Source: Perognathus longimembris pacificus (Eukaryota > Chordata > Mammalia > Rodentia > Heteromyidae). From it: a DNA stretch of 64,000 bases. Of this stretch, positions 29,279 to 38,603 are shown piece by piece (positions within the stretch are counted from its first letter, which is position 1; each line of letters starts with the position of its first letter). Below the pieces are notes generated by a model, which was given only the letters and a program-made list of their open reading frames with translations, was not told the origin of the DNA and did no database searches. The position numbers were made by a program, and so were the translations under genes. The DNA lies in assembly GCF_023159225.1 (NCBI RefSeq), contig NC_063176.1, positions 4,104,963 through 4,168,962 on the forward strand, read 5' to 3'.

Positions 29279-29324
29279 TGTCTGTCTGTGTGTGTGTGTG
29301 TGCGCGCGCGCACACACACACACA
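29279..29324. repeat. (TG)n-(CG)n-(CA)n alternating tract
   Basis: TG repeats pass into GCGCGCGCGC and then CA repeats. The tract is alternating purine-pyrimidine throughout and roughly self-complementary. Confidence 0.9.
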
Positions 29325-29868
29325 TATTGGCAGTAAAACAAGGGTGTTGAAGTAGGAAGGATATATATGACTATGAATCATGTAATAAACTTTATTTCCT
29401 TCTTGAGGGACAAGAGACAAAAGAAGAGTATACAAAATATACAGATTTGTTAACAGGGCTTCTGTCTTTGGTAGCTAAAATAATAAGTACCCTGGTAACA
29501 ATAAGTTACCATTGTTTTAGTGATGAAACATTCATTGTCTAATCATTTATATTAACAAAAAGAAACAGAAGAAGCAATCCTATCACTTCGTTTCCATAAA
29601 CGAACTCCCTTCCTTGAAAAATAATATATTCAATTGGTAGAAGCTATACATGAGAATTCATTTTGTTTCAATAGTGTTTATTCAACTACTACCAAGTAAG
29701 TGAAAGAATAAAATTTGAACCTAAGTTTATCTTACTAGTACTAGAATTCATAGTTTCACCATCATACTATTCTGTTATTGAAGGGTCATTATTTAAACTT
29801 TTGCCAAATTCACAGAGTAATAACATGCTATTACACACCAAGTACAACTAACTGAATAAAAAATTATG

Positions 29869-30078
29869 GGGCTGGGGATATAGCCTAGTGGCAAGAGTGC
29901 CTGCCTCGGATACACGAGGCCCTAGGTTCGATTCCCCAGCACCACATATACAGAAAACGGCCAGAAGCGGCGCTGTGGCTCAAGTGGCGGAGTGCTAGCC
30001 TTGAGCGGGAAGAAGCCAGGGACAGTGCTCAGGCCCTGAGTCCAAGGCCCAGGACTGGCCAAAAAAAAAAAAAAAAAA
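29869..30078 (+). mobile_element. tRNA-dimer SINE, young subfamily
   Basis: Full dimer with a long A tail and an 11-bp target duplication aaaaaattatg (29858-29868 and 30079-30089). It shares subfamily bases with the copy at 33250 (GCCTGCCTCGGATACACGAG, GGCCAGAAGCGGCGCTG, AAGTGGCGGAG) that the other copies here lack. Confidence 0.92.
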
Positions 30079-30290
30079 AAAAAATTATGTCCTAAATCTA
30101 GGACAAAGCAGAGCCCTATTTATGTATCACATGACTATACGCTTATTGACACACTTCTAAAGCTATTCTATTAATCACAAGGGTGTATTCTAAGGGACAA
30201 CATTTGTCTAGAGAACCAAGAAGTAGAGTTGCTGCATGATAGATACACTATAATTTCAGATGGGACTTATTTGCATTGTTTTAGTTATTA

Positions 30291-30480
30291 TTGTGTATTG
30301 GTACTGAGGCTTGAATTCAGGGCCTGGGCACTATCTCTTAGCTTCTCTGCTCAAGGATTGTGCTCTGCCAGTGAGCAACAACTCTATTTCCTTCCTCACT
30401 GGGATAGCTTCAAGTCAGGATCTTCAGATAGGTTCCTAAGTAGCTAGCATTATGGGTACGACACTCTGATGCTAGGCTCA
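30291..30480 (-). mobile_element. Composite SINE, diverged
   Basis: Antisense composite with an internal deletion: right unit GGCTTGAATTCAGGGCCTGG, then a shortened B1-like part ending TAGCTAGCATTATGGGTACG. Confidence 0.6.
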
Positions 30481-31152
30481 GAAGGTACTTTTATATTGCA
30501 GCACACAAGCTTGTGTCCCTAAGTGGAATTTTGAAAGACAATGTGTTAGTGACAAAGTAGAAAGCACAGGTGCCACCACAAAGTGCTTTGAATAGTGTTG
30601 AATGAATTCTGTTGCTATTGATCACATTGAAGGAAAGAAGAACCAACTCAACTACTTTGTGATATTTGCACTTATTTCCTAATGTCAAAACTTGTATATT
30701 TTTCTGGATATGTCCTTTCTTCCTCATTGTTGACATCTTCTTTCTCACTGAAGATGCTGAGGCTTGCGGAGACATCATTATTCAGATGAAAGATGTCTAC
30801 ATTTGTGAGACTTGACGTGAAGAAAACCACTTAACACCCATCAAGGCAATCTGCTTTCAGAGAAGGAAGAAAGTCCATCTCCATTTGAACCCTCGCTTTG
30901 TTGGGTTGATGAGCAACAATGACATAAGAAATGTTAAGGATGTGACTCACACAGTTACATTCATCATGAGAAGAAAATGATTGCCTCCTGCTCAGAAAAT
31001 TACATGGAAGTAAATGGTTGCAGAAAGGGCTGTCTTCTGCCCTGGGATCACTCATAAGAAAAATATTATAAAAACATGATCTGTACACAAACAGATGGCA
31101 CACAAAAGACACACACAGAGCTTCAAATTATCATAGAAAAATGAGTGATTCA

Positions 31153-31345
31153 GCCAGGTGTCAGTGGTCTCACACTTGATATCTTAGCTTCTCAGAAGGC
31201 TGAGACCTGAAAGTTGAGGTTCAAAGCCAGGCAAATTTGTGAAACTCTTGTTTCTAATTAACTACCAAAAATTGGAAATGGAGCTGTTATTCAAGTGGTA
31301 GAGAGCCACACGTGAGAGCCTAAACTCCAATACCAGTGCAAGTTA
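31153..31345 (+). mobile_element. Composite SINE, diverged
   Basis: Sense composite: CCAGGTGTCAGTGGTCTCAC start, TTCAAAGCCAGGC, and a short right unit TTCAAGTGGTAGAG. Confidence 0.6.
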
Positions 31346-31662
31346 AAGAAAAACGTATCTTTATACATATGGAAAATAAACAAACACCCTCAAAATGTCA
31401 AAGAAAGCTACAAAAGTAATCACATTCTGAGAAAAACTCCCTCGATTTTGCCTCTAGTTAACTAGACTGAAAATAACACATACAGTTCTCAGCTTTCTAC
31501 CTATTTCCAGTTCTTTATTATCTTCTCTTTAAAGTTCTTGGAACATTTAATCAGTATTAGTAAATCATTCTAATGACTATACTATTATCAAACTATCAGA
31601 CACATTTTCTGATCCTCCAATTATTATTATTATTTTTTTAGATAACTTGAGGTCTCTAGCTT

Positions 31663-32925
31663 TCTTTTTTTTAAATTTTTATTGTCAAACTGATGTACAG
31701 AGGTTACAGTTTCATACATTAGGCATTGGATACATTTCTTGTACTGTTTGTTACCTCCTTCCTCATTCCTCCCCTCCCCTTTCCCCCTCCCCACCCCCCA
31801 TGAGTTGTTCAGTTTATTTACACCAAACAGTTTTGCAAGTATTGCTTTTGGAGTCGTTTGTCTTTTTTACCCTGTGCCTCTCGATTTTGGTATTCCCTTT
31901 CAGTTTCCTAGTTCTAATACCAGTATACACGGTTTCCAATATACTCAGATAAGATACAGGGATAGTGCAGGTACAACCACAGGAAGGGGATACAAGAGGA
32001 TCATCAATAATAAAAGCTACAGTTACACATAGCACGTTGAAAGTAGTTACAACTGTGATATAACAATCGTTTCCATAACATGGAGTTCATTTCACTTAGC
32101 ATCATCTTATGTGTTCATAAGGGTACAGCTATTGGGCTCTTGTGATCCTCTGCTGTGACTAGCCTAAACCTGTACTAATTATTCCTTATGAGGGAGACCA
32201 TAGAGTCCATGTTTCTTTGGGTCTGGCTCACTTCACTTAGTATAATTTTTTCCAAGTCCTTCCATTTCCTTACAAATGGGGCAATGTGATGCATTCTGAT
32301 AGAGGCATAAAATTCCATTGTGTATATGTACCACATTTTCCTGATCCATTCGTCTACTGAACAGAAAGCCCACAGATTGGGAAAAGCTCTTAACCAGCCA
32401 TACAACGGACAAAGGCCTCATATCTAAAATATATGCAGAACTAAAAAAATTACATTCCTTCAAAACAAAACCACAAAGAACCAATAGTCCCCTCAACAAG
32501 TGGGCTAAAGACTTACAAAGAGACTTCTCTGATGAAGAAATGAGAATGGCCAAGAAACATGTGAAAAAGTGCTCTACATCACTGGCCATAAAAGAAATGC
32601 AAATCAAAACAACATTGAGAGTCCATCTCACCCCAGTAAGAATGCCCTTTATTAAGAAAACGAACAATGACAAATGTTGGAGGGAATATGGCCAAAAGGG
32701 AACCCTACTTCATTGTTGGTGGGAATGTAAACTGGTTCAGCCACTCTGGAAAGTGATATGGAGATTCCTCAGAAGGCTAAATATAGAACTCCCCTATGAT
32801 CCAGCACCCCCACTTTTGGGCATCTACCTAAAAGACCACAAACAAGAACACACTAAAGCCACCAGCACAACAATGTTCATCGCAGCACAATTTGTCATAG
32901 CTAGAATATGGAACCAATTATTTTT
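31663..32925. mobile_element. 5'-truncated L1 with an internal inversion
   Basis: 31663-32360 is L1 in - orientation: the 3'UTR and the last part of ORF2, reading SVDEWIRKMWYIYTMEFYAS. 32361 to about 32917 is L1 in + orientation, carrying the ORF2 part just upstream of that, with LLHCWWECKLVQPLW and LLGIYLKDHKQEHTKA. The halves meet head to head at 32360/32361, and comparison with the uninverted copy at 54832 shows they are adjacent ORF2 segments with only a few bases missing. This is the typical product of twin priming. Both ORF2 pieces are non-functional. Confidence 0.85.
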
Positions 32926-33249
32926 TCTTATACGAGAAATAACAAAAATTTAATTTAATTTAACAACATGAAACTGTTGTGCAAAAGTTAAATCCGATGA
33001 CATACTGCTGTGGAAAAAATGAATTGGAATTGGCAGCTTGAGGAGATACTTATTCCATTTGTAGAAGAAAAATGATTAATGCCTTTAACATATACATAGC
33101 TGCTAATATGATAAGAATATATATATTGCAATAGAAAAATAAAACTAATAAATGTATACTCTCCCCTCTAAAAAGAATGCTAATAGAGTAACATAAGACA
33201 ATCAATGGCTGGCTGATGTAATAAAAATGTCACTTAAAACAATGTTACT

Positions 33250-33463
33250 GGGCTGGGGATATAGCCTAGTGGCAAGAGTGCCTGCCTCGGATACACGAGG
33301 CCCTAGGTTCGGTTCCCCAGCACCACATATACAGAAAACGGCCAGAAGCGGCGCTGTGGCTCAAGTGGCGGAGTGCTAGCCTTGAGCAAAAGGAAGCCAG
33401 GGACAGTGCTCAGGCCCTGAGTCCAAGGCCCAGGACTGGCAAAAAACAAAACAAAACAAAAAA
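33250..33463 (+). mobile_element. tRNA-dimer SINE, young subfamily
   Basis: Full dimer flanked by a perfect 14-bp duplication aaaacaatgttact (33236-33249 and 33464-33477). Nearly identical to the copy at 29869; the visible differences are one base in the left B box (GGTTCGGTTCC versus GGTTCGATTCC) and the AAAAGG/GGGAAG stretch. Confidence 0.92.
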
Positions 33464-33639
33464 AAAACAATGTTACTACTGTATTATCTTTAAGATTATT
33501 CAATACCTGAAAGTTTGGCTATAATTAAATATTGGTCAACAGGGTGAATAAAATGTATATTTATATTCTGCTGCTGTGAATCTAAATTGGTATAATCATT
33601 ACAATGTATACATCTTTTAGTCCAACAATTTTGCTTATT

Positions 33640-33795
33640 GCTGGTGCTCTACCACTTGAGCCATGAAACCACTTCCAACTTTTTGCTAGCTATTTAGAGA
33701 AAGGAATCTCTTATATATGTCTGGGCTGACTGTGAAACCTAAATATCAAATCTTAGCTGCTTGAGAAGCCATGAACCACTAGTGCTCAGGTAGAA
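33640..33795 (-). mobile_element. Composite SINE fragment
   Basis: Antisense fragment beginning inside the right unit (GCTCTACCACTTGAGCCATG) and ending near the B1-like start (GAACCACTAGTGC). Diverged. Confidence 0.55.
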
Positions 33796-34050
33796 ATAGT
33801 CTTTTCTTAATAGAAAAATCAGCTTTAAACTAGTATTATAGTACAACACTATTGTTTTAGGTTATAGTATTTGAAAATTAAGTTTGAAAAGAAGATACTG
33901 CAAATCCCCAAATAATTAGCTAATGTTGGCAATATCTTTTAAAGACAAACATGCTTTAAAATTTCCCTTAATAGCCTGTTAATATAATTAACAGTTTCAA
34001 AATATCTGTTAAAGATTTCTAGGCCTCCTGATTTACCCTCCGGATAATAT

Positions 34051-34123
34051 TGACATAATTTCCAGGACAAAGGCTTAGAGGATGTCATTACAATGAGACC
34101 ATGGATTAGTACTCCTAACTAAA
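34051..34123 (+). repeat. First part of an 87-bp tandem repeat, left of the provirus
   Basis: The 73 bases from TGACATAATTTCCAGG to CCTAACTAAA are repeated exactly at 42903-42975 beyond the provirus. The rest of this first unit (aggctcccaacttt) is at 42889-42902. The provirus therefore lies inside unit one of a two-unit tandem duplication. Confidence 0.85.
34118..34123. other. Provirus target-site duplication, left copy
   Basis: ACTAAA immediately before the LTR, matched by ACTAAA at 42883-42888 after the other LTR. Six bases is a normal duplication length for betaretroviral integration. Confidence 0.85.
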
Positions 34124-34556
34124 TGCCCCGGCCCGCGGGGTTTCATCAACAGGAGCCCAAGGGGGAATTGACCTGAATGAGAGACAAACCAGACACAAGG
34201 AGGGAGACCAAGACAGGATTCTGATCAAGGTCTCAAACTTTATTTTCGCAGGGCAGCTTATATAGTAATCGGCAAAGGGTAACTCACACAGACAGGGTCA
34301 TTAGGTTGCTAGGTTACAGAACCATGGGATGGTCCTTCTCAGGACAGGGACTGGGTAAAGTTTACAAGGTTGTTAATTAAAACTAGACAAGATGTTAGGC
34401 TTAACAGGCAAGGTTGTAAAAGCATCAAACATTCTTATCAGCTAAGACTTATAGTGTCTTCTTGTTAGAGCATGACAAACAGTGCCAGATTTTCTTATCA
34501 GTTAAGTTTTATAGTTTCTTTATGTTACATCCTGACAGCCATTTTGGCTCCCGGCA
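34124..34556 (-). repeat. 3' LTR of the provirus (433 bp)
   Basis: Reads TGCCGGGAGCC ... CCCGGGGCA on the - strand, with TG/CA ends. The only difference I found from the 5' LTR is at 34159 (A here, G at 42485 on the + strand). A TATATAA box lies at 34258-34264 and AATAAA at 34239-34244 (both - strand). They are so close that R must be very short, as in betaretroviruses. Confidence 0.95.
34239..34244 (-). terminator. LTR polyadenylation signal AATAAA
   Basis: AATAAA on the - strand about 14 bases downstream of the LTR TATA box. In the 3' LTR it would end viral transcripts. The matching site in the 5' LTR is 42565-42570. Confidence 0.75.
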
Positions 34557-34570
34557 TCTCCTCCCTTTTT
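34557..34570 (-). promoter_or_regulatory. Polypurine tract
   Basis: AAAAAGGGAGGAGA on the - strand directly abuts the start of the 3' LTR. It is the usual primer for plus-strand DNA synthesis in retroviruses. Confidence 0.9.
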
Positions 34571-34874
34571 ATTATAATTAAAAAGCCAATTATTACTTTG
34601 GTGGGGGTGGAAGGCCCAGAACATAGCCAGCGCTTTAGAAGACTGTTTTTGTACAGTTATATCGGGAATGGGGGCATTAACCCATGGAAGGAAGTAGGGA
34701 CCCATCCCCCTAAAGTGTTTTAATGATCCTTTTTTGAGGGGAGAGGATTTTAAATGGATCCAACCTCTATGCAGATGGGTATGCTTCCACGAGCCCGAAC
34801 GGCAATTGTTTATAGCCCTCGCCGGCAGATACCGCTAGGTTCTACCCTCCCATAGGTGCCCATGGCATATGTGT

Positions 34875-36707
34875 CTAGCCGGTCCGGGTTCCGGCCGCCT
34901 TGGAGGCACAAGGCTCTCTGTCCTGGCCACACAGGTAGCAGGACACAGTGACCGAACCGCTGTTGTCCTGCCTTTGGCTGGCCAAATCCAGCCTATGATA
35001 GTGAATTTGAAGGGGTTTAGATGCAAGGGAGTCAATTTGCTGTTTTACAAAGCTCATAATTCTATTAAAAATACAGGGGCCGACAGCCACAAAAATTAAC
35101 ATTCCAAGCAGAGGGCCTAGTAAAGGGAGAAGATAGGGAAGGAGTCCGTTCAGTCCGGTCCACAATGGGCTGTCAAACAGTTCTCGCCTCCGTTTGATCA
35201 GGTCCTCCTGGAGCCTTTTGACCTTGTCTCTAACGATCCCAGATTTGTTGGCATAAAAGCAGCAGCGTTCCTGTAAAGCTAAGCAAATCCCTCCCTGTTC
35301 TGCAGTAAGTAAATCCAGTCCCCTCCTGTTTTGTAGGACTACTTCAGCCAGGGAGTCAATTTGATCTTGAAGATCGTTTATGGTGCTGGATAGTGCCTGA
35401 ACATCCTCTATTAATTGATTAGACAGTTTTGCATAAGAATGTACAGCTACTCCCAGGCCTGCAGTTCCCGAGCCCAGGGCAGCAGTTACACCTAGTCCTG
35501 CCAAAAGGGGTATAAGTTGAACTGCTCTTTTCTTTCTTCCTCCTATCATATCAAAACTAGGAATGGGTAATGGTTCACTACCTGGAACAATGTCTATGTC
35601 TGGAAGTAACAAAGCAACCACACACAATCCGGTCCAGTTAGCAGGAAGCATAGAGAAAGCCAAGTTTCCTCCACATACAAATATCCTTCCTTTTGGGGGG
35701 CAAAGGGGGCTTGTGGGAGAAGAATAATTAGTTACTTGTAAGCATTTGCCAAATGAGATCAGGCCCACATCTATATCTAGGCTATTATTTTGGAAATCAC
35801 CATATATGCAAATAGAAAAATTACCAACAGGTTGTATTTTAAAAGGCAGACTCGGACTGCAAGTAAGATTGTTATCTGTAATATTAATTAAGTTATCAGA
35901 GGGAATAGCAAGGGGCATGGGCGTTCCTAAAGATATGCATAATCAGCAATCATTAGCCAATTCGGGGTTGGAAGTATTTAGGATGTTAAGTGTGGCCTTT
36001 AGGATATCCGAGGTATGGACATCTAGATCTGTTTCCTTGGGCCTTGGGAGGGCCAAGGGGTGGTAATCAATTTTGGGGTAAATTTGTCTTTCTAGTTCCT
36101 CAAGCCTTTTTTGTACTTCAGCTTCTCTAATTATATCTATAGGTCCTCCTCCATCAGAGATATGAATAGGGGCTTTAGTGGGCCAACAGGCATCAGCACC
36201 TGGGGTGCCCATGCAGGAGGCTTGAGTGTATTTATTGTTGCCCACTACTTGAGGAAAATTGGACCAATCGCCTCCCTGAACTGCCAGTTTATTTTTTTGT
36301 AATATGGCAATAAAATATCTTTTGCCATCCGTACCAGTGCATTCCTGTACAGTGGAATAACAAGAGGAGTGCATTTGGGTAACATAGCTACAACTCTGGG
36401 GACATTTTCCAGGAATACCATTATTGGATGGTATAATTTTTGGTTTATTGATGCATATCCATTCTTGTTTTCTAAAACCTCCTGCATTACTAGGCTCCAT
36501 CTGAAGGTATGCAGTGCTAGTGCCACAGTCAACAACATTAGTATATCGTTTGGGAATAATGGTCTTAAATTGTCCTCCCCAACACTCGCATGGGGGACCA
36601 AAAAGGGCTTTAAGCAATTCTTGTTTGTTTATCGGGGCCCCCAATCCAGCATGAGTTGTGAAGGGCAGGGCCAGCAGGATTGTTGTTATAAAGGTCCACG
36701 TCATCAT
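34875..36707 (-). pseudogene. env: env, type-D/gamma-style envelope gene with one in-frame stop
   Basis: A single reading frame of about 610 codons from ATG at 36707 (or 36704) to the stop at 34875, broken by one TGA at 35943-35945. A hydrophobic signal peptide (MMTWTF...) follows the ATG. The surface part holds an SDGGGPIDIIR motif (36126-36158); SDGGGxxDxxR is known in envelopes of the interference group that uses the neutral amino acid transporter ASCT2. The TGA falls at the second position of a Cys-x-x-Cys. An RKKR furin-like site (35526-35537) precedes a hydrophobic fusion peptide. The transmembrane part has a heptad-rich region, a segment resembling the retroviral immunosuppressive domain, a CLALQERCC (CX6CC) motif, a membrane span and a tail. 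As it stands it would make only a truncated surface fragment. Confidence 0.9.
35943..35945 (-). other. In-frame TGA in env
   Basis: Separates two open halves of env in the same frame. Upstream ends ...NPELANDC and downstream resumes LCISLG. It is the only break I see in env. Confidence 0.9.
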
Positions 36708-36744
36708 TGTTATTCCTGAAAAAGAAAAAGGTGTTCTCAGGGGA

Positions 36745-38600
36745 TCATGTTTCCCTGGAAGATAGGTTATGATCAACAGGTTTAATCAAACGTTCAGGAA
36801 GCCAGCGTGCTGCACCTTCTTTGTTGTCAAATATACAAGCAGACCCTCGACCCCAGATTAATACAGGGTCCGGGCCTTTCCATTGAAAGGTCAGTGGATC
36901 TTTCCACATAACAGTAGCATAATTATGAATTGTTTGTGGATGCCAGAGACGATCGGCTGCAGATTTTCCGTTAGCATCCAAAGTTAAAAAATTAATGACA
37001 AACAAGGCATGATGAAGAATATTTTTGGGGGATCCTTTTGTGAGGTAAAATTCCCCCGTTTTTTATTTCTGAAGAGTATTTTTAAGAGTTTGGTGAGCTC
37101 GTTCAACAATTCCTTGGCCTTGAGGGTTGTAGGGAATGCCAGTAATATGTTTTATTTGTAATTGGCCACAAAACTGTTGAAAGTTTTTCCCTGTATACCC
37201 AGGGCCATTATCAGTCTTGATAAGTTTGGGCTTTCCCATGACTGTTAGACAATTAAGTACATGGGCAATAACATTTTTAGAGGCCTCTCCAGTGTGGAGG
37301 CTGGCAAAAATAAAGCCACTAAAAGTGTCAATAGTGACGTGAAGATATTTAAGATTACCAAAAGAAGGGACGTGGGTAACGTCCATTTGCCAAATTTCAT
37401 TAGGGACCAATCCTCTGGGGTTGACACCTAAGTGAGGGATTGGCAAAAAGGTGACACAATTGTGACATTGTTTGACAATTTGTCGTGCCTGCTCCCTGGT
37501 AATGTTATAGAGGAGGCGCAGGGTTTGAGCATTAAGGTGATGCAGAGAGTGAGCTTCTTTTGCTCGAGCTGTAGGGTCACATTCGACCAAAAGGGCAAGT
37601 TGAGTTGCTTGATCAGTTACTTTATTGCCTGCTGTCAAAGGCCCTGGGAGACCAGAGTGAGCACAAATATGTCCTGTATAAAAGGGACAATGTCCAATTA
37701 AAATATGTTGTTGGATTAAAGAAAACAAGGGAGTGGCATTTGTAGTTGGTTTAATATAGGATACAGTTTCAAGTAAGGGGATGGAGTGGGCAATATAAGA
37801 GCTATCTGTATACAAATTAAAAGGAGTATTAGGTAACTGAATAAACACTTGTAAAACAGCAAAAAGCTCAACCATTTGTGCAGAGCGATAAGGGGATTGT
37901 AGGGAAGTGGTTTGGTTGTCAATAGTAAAGGCTGCCATTCCATTTGAGGAACCATCAGTAAACACCAGGGAAGCGTGAGAAAGAGGTTGATGAGAAGTTT
38001 GAGTGGGGAAAACAAGGGATTGGTATTTTAAAAATTGGAGGAGTTTATCAGCAGGGTAATGATTATCAAAGATTCCTTGAAAAGAAATGCAAGACACCGT
38101 CCAAGTGTCATCATTTTGCATTAGCCACTGAATCTGAGTGGGGGAATATGGCAATATTATTTTATAAGGGTCTCTGCCAAACATTTTTCTGCTATGTTCT
38201 CTTTCAACTTTAATTAGTTCCGCCACCCAGGTGGCATAAGGGGTGAGAACTTTAAGCGAGGAGGCAGGTAAATTTACCCAAAAGAGGGGTCCCTCTTGCC
38301 AGAAGACTCCAGTAGGTGTAAAGGTGGTGGCACAAATAATAAATTGGAGGGGTTTATTGTAAGAAATAAAAGTTACTTGTTGATTTGTGATGGCAGTTTC
38401 CACTATCTTTAAGGCCTCTTGGGCGGGGGCAGTTAGTGACCGACTAGAGGTTGGATTTGGGTCCCCTTTAAGGATGTCAAATAAAGGCTTAAGTTCACCA
38501 GTGGTTAGTTTAAAGTATGGCCAAAGCCAATTAATGTCTCCTAAAAGTTTTTTTAAAATCATGCAAGGTACACAAATGAGAAGTCTTAATCCGTAATTTT
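36745..38600 (-). pseudogene. pol: pol, truncated: end of RT, RNase H and integrase, one in-frame stop
   Basis: Open in one frame from about 38600 to the stop at 36745 except for a TAA at 37063-37065. It starts inside reverse transcriptase (KLLGDINWLWPY, late RT), so the polymerase catalytic part is absent. RNase H shows its acidic set: FTDGSS, an E in QMVELFAV, YTDSSY and VTDQAT. Integrase has the HHCC zinc module (HSLHH ... CHNC) and a catalytic triad: D in WQMDVTH, D in TDNGPGYT and E in GIVERAH, with 35 residues between the last two. After the TAA comes the integrase C-terminal part (GPDPVLIWGRG, WLPERLIK). env starts 38 bases beyond the pol stop. Confidence 0.92.
37063..37065 (-). other. 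In-frame TAA in integrase
   Basis: Lies after LKNTLQK, beyond the catalytic core. The same frame stays open to 36745, so it is a point break without frameshift. Confidence 0.9.
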
Positions 38601-38603
38601 TGA

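Larger units (their letters stand above)
18907..34050. other. Intergenic region between SULT1D1 and the provirus
   Basis: About 15 kb without a gene I can support. It holds SINEs, L1 pieces and microsatellites listed individually, and AT-rich unique-looking sequence between them (notably 20040-21120, 22650-24380, 26000-27730 and 27790-28900). Open frames here are short and lack splice context or family motifs. A distal enhancer or first exon for SULT1B1 cannot be excluded. Confidence 0.6.

Noticed and set aside
29137..29435. His/Thr repeat open frames
   Set aside because: They translate CA and TG microsatellites.
32540..32953. 137-codon open frame that looks like a gene
   Set aside because: It is the end region of L1 ORF2 (LLHCWWECKLVQPLW) in an inverted, truncated L1, not a host gene.
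36245..36601. 118-codon frame within env on the same strand
   Set aside because: It overlaps env in another frame and has no motifs of its own, so it is a shadow.
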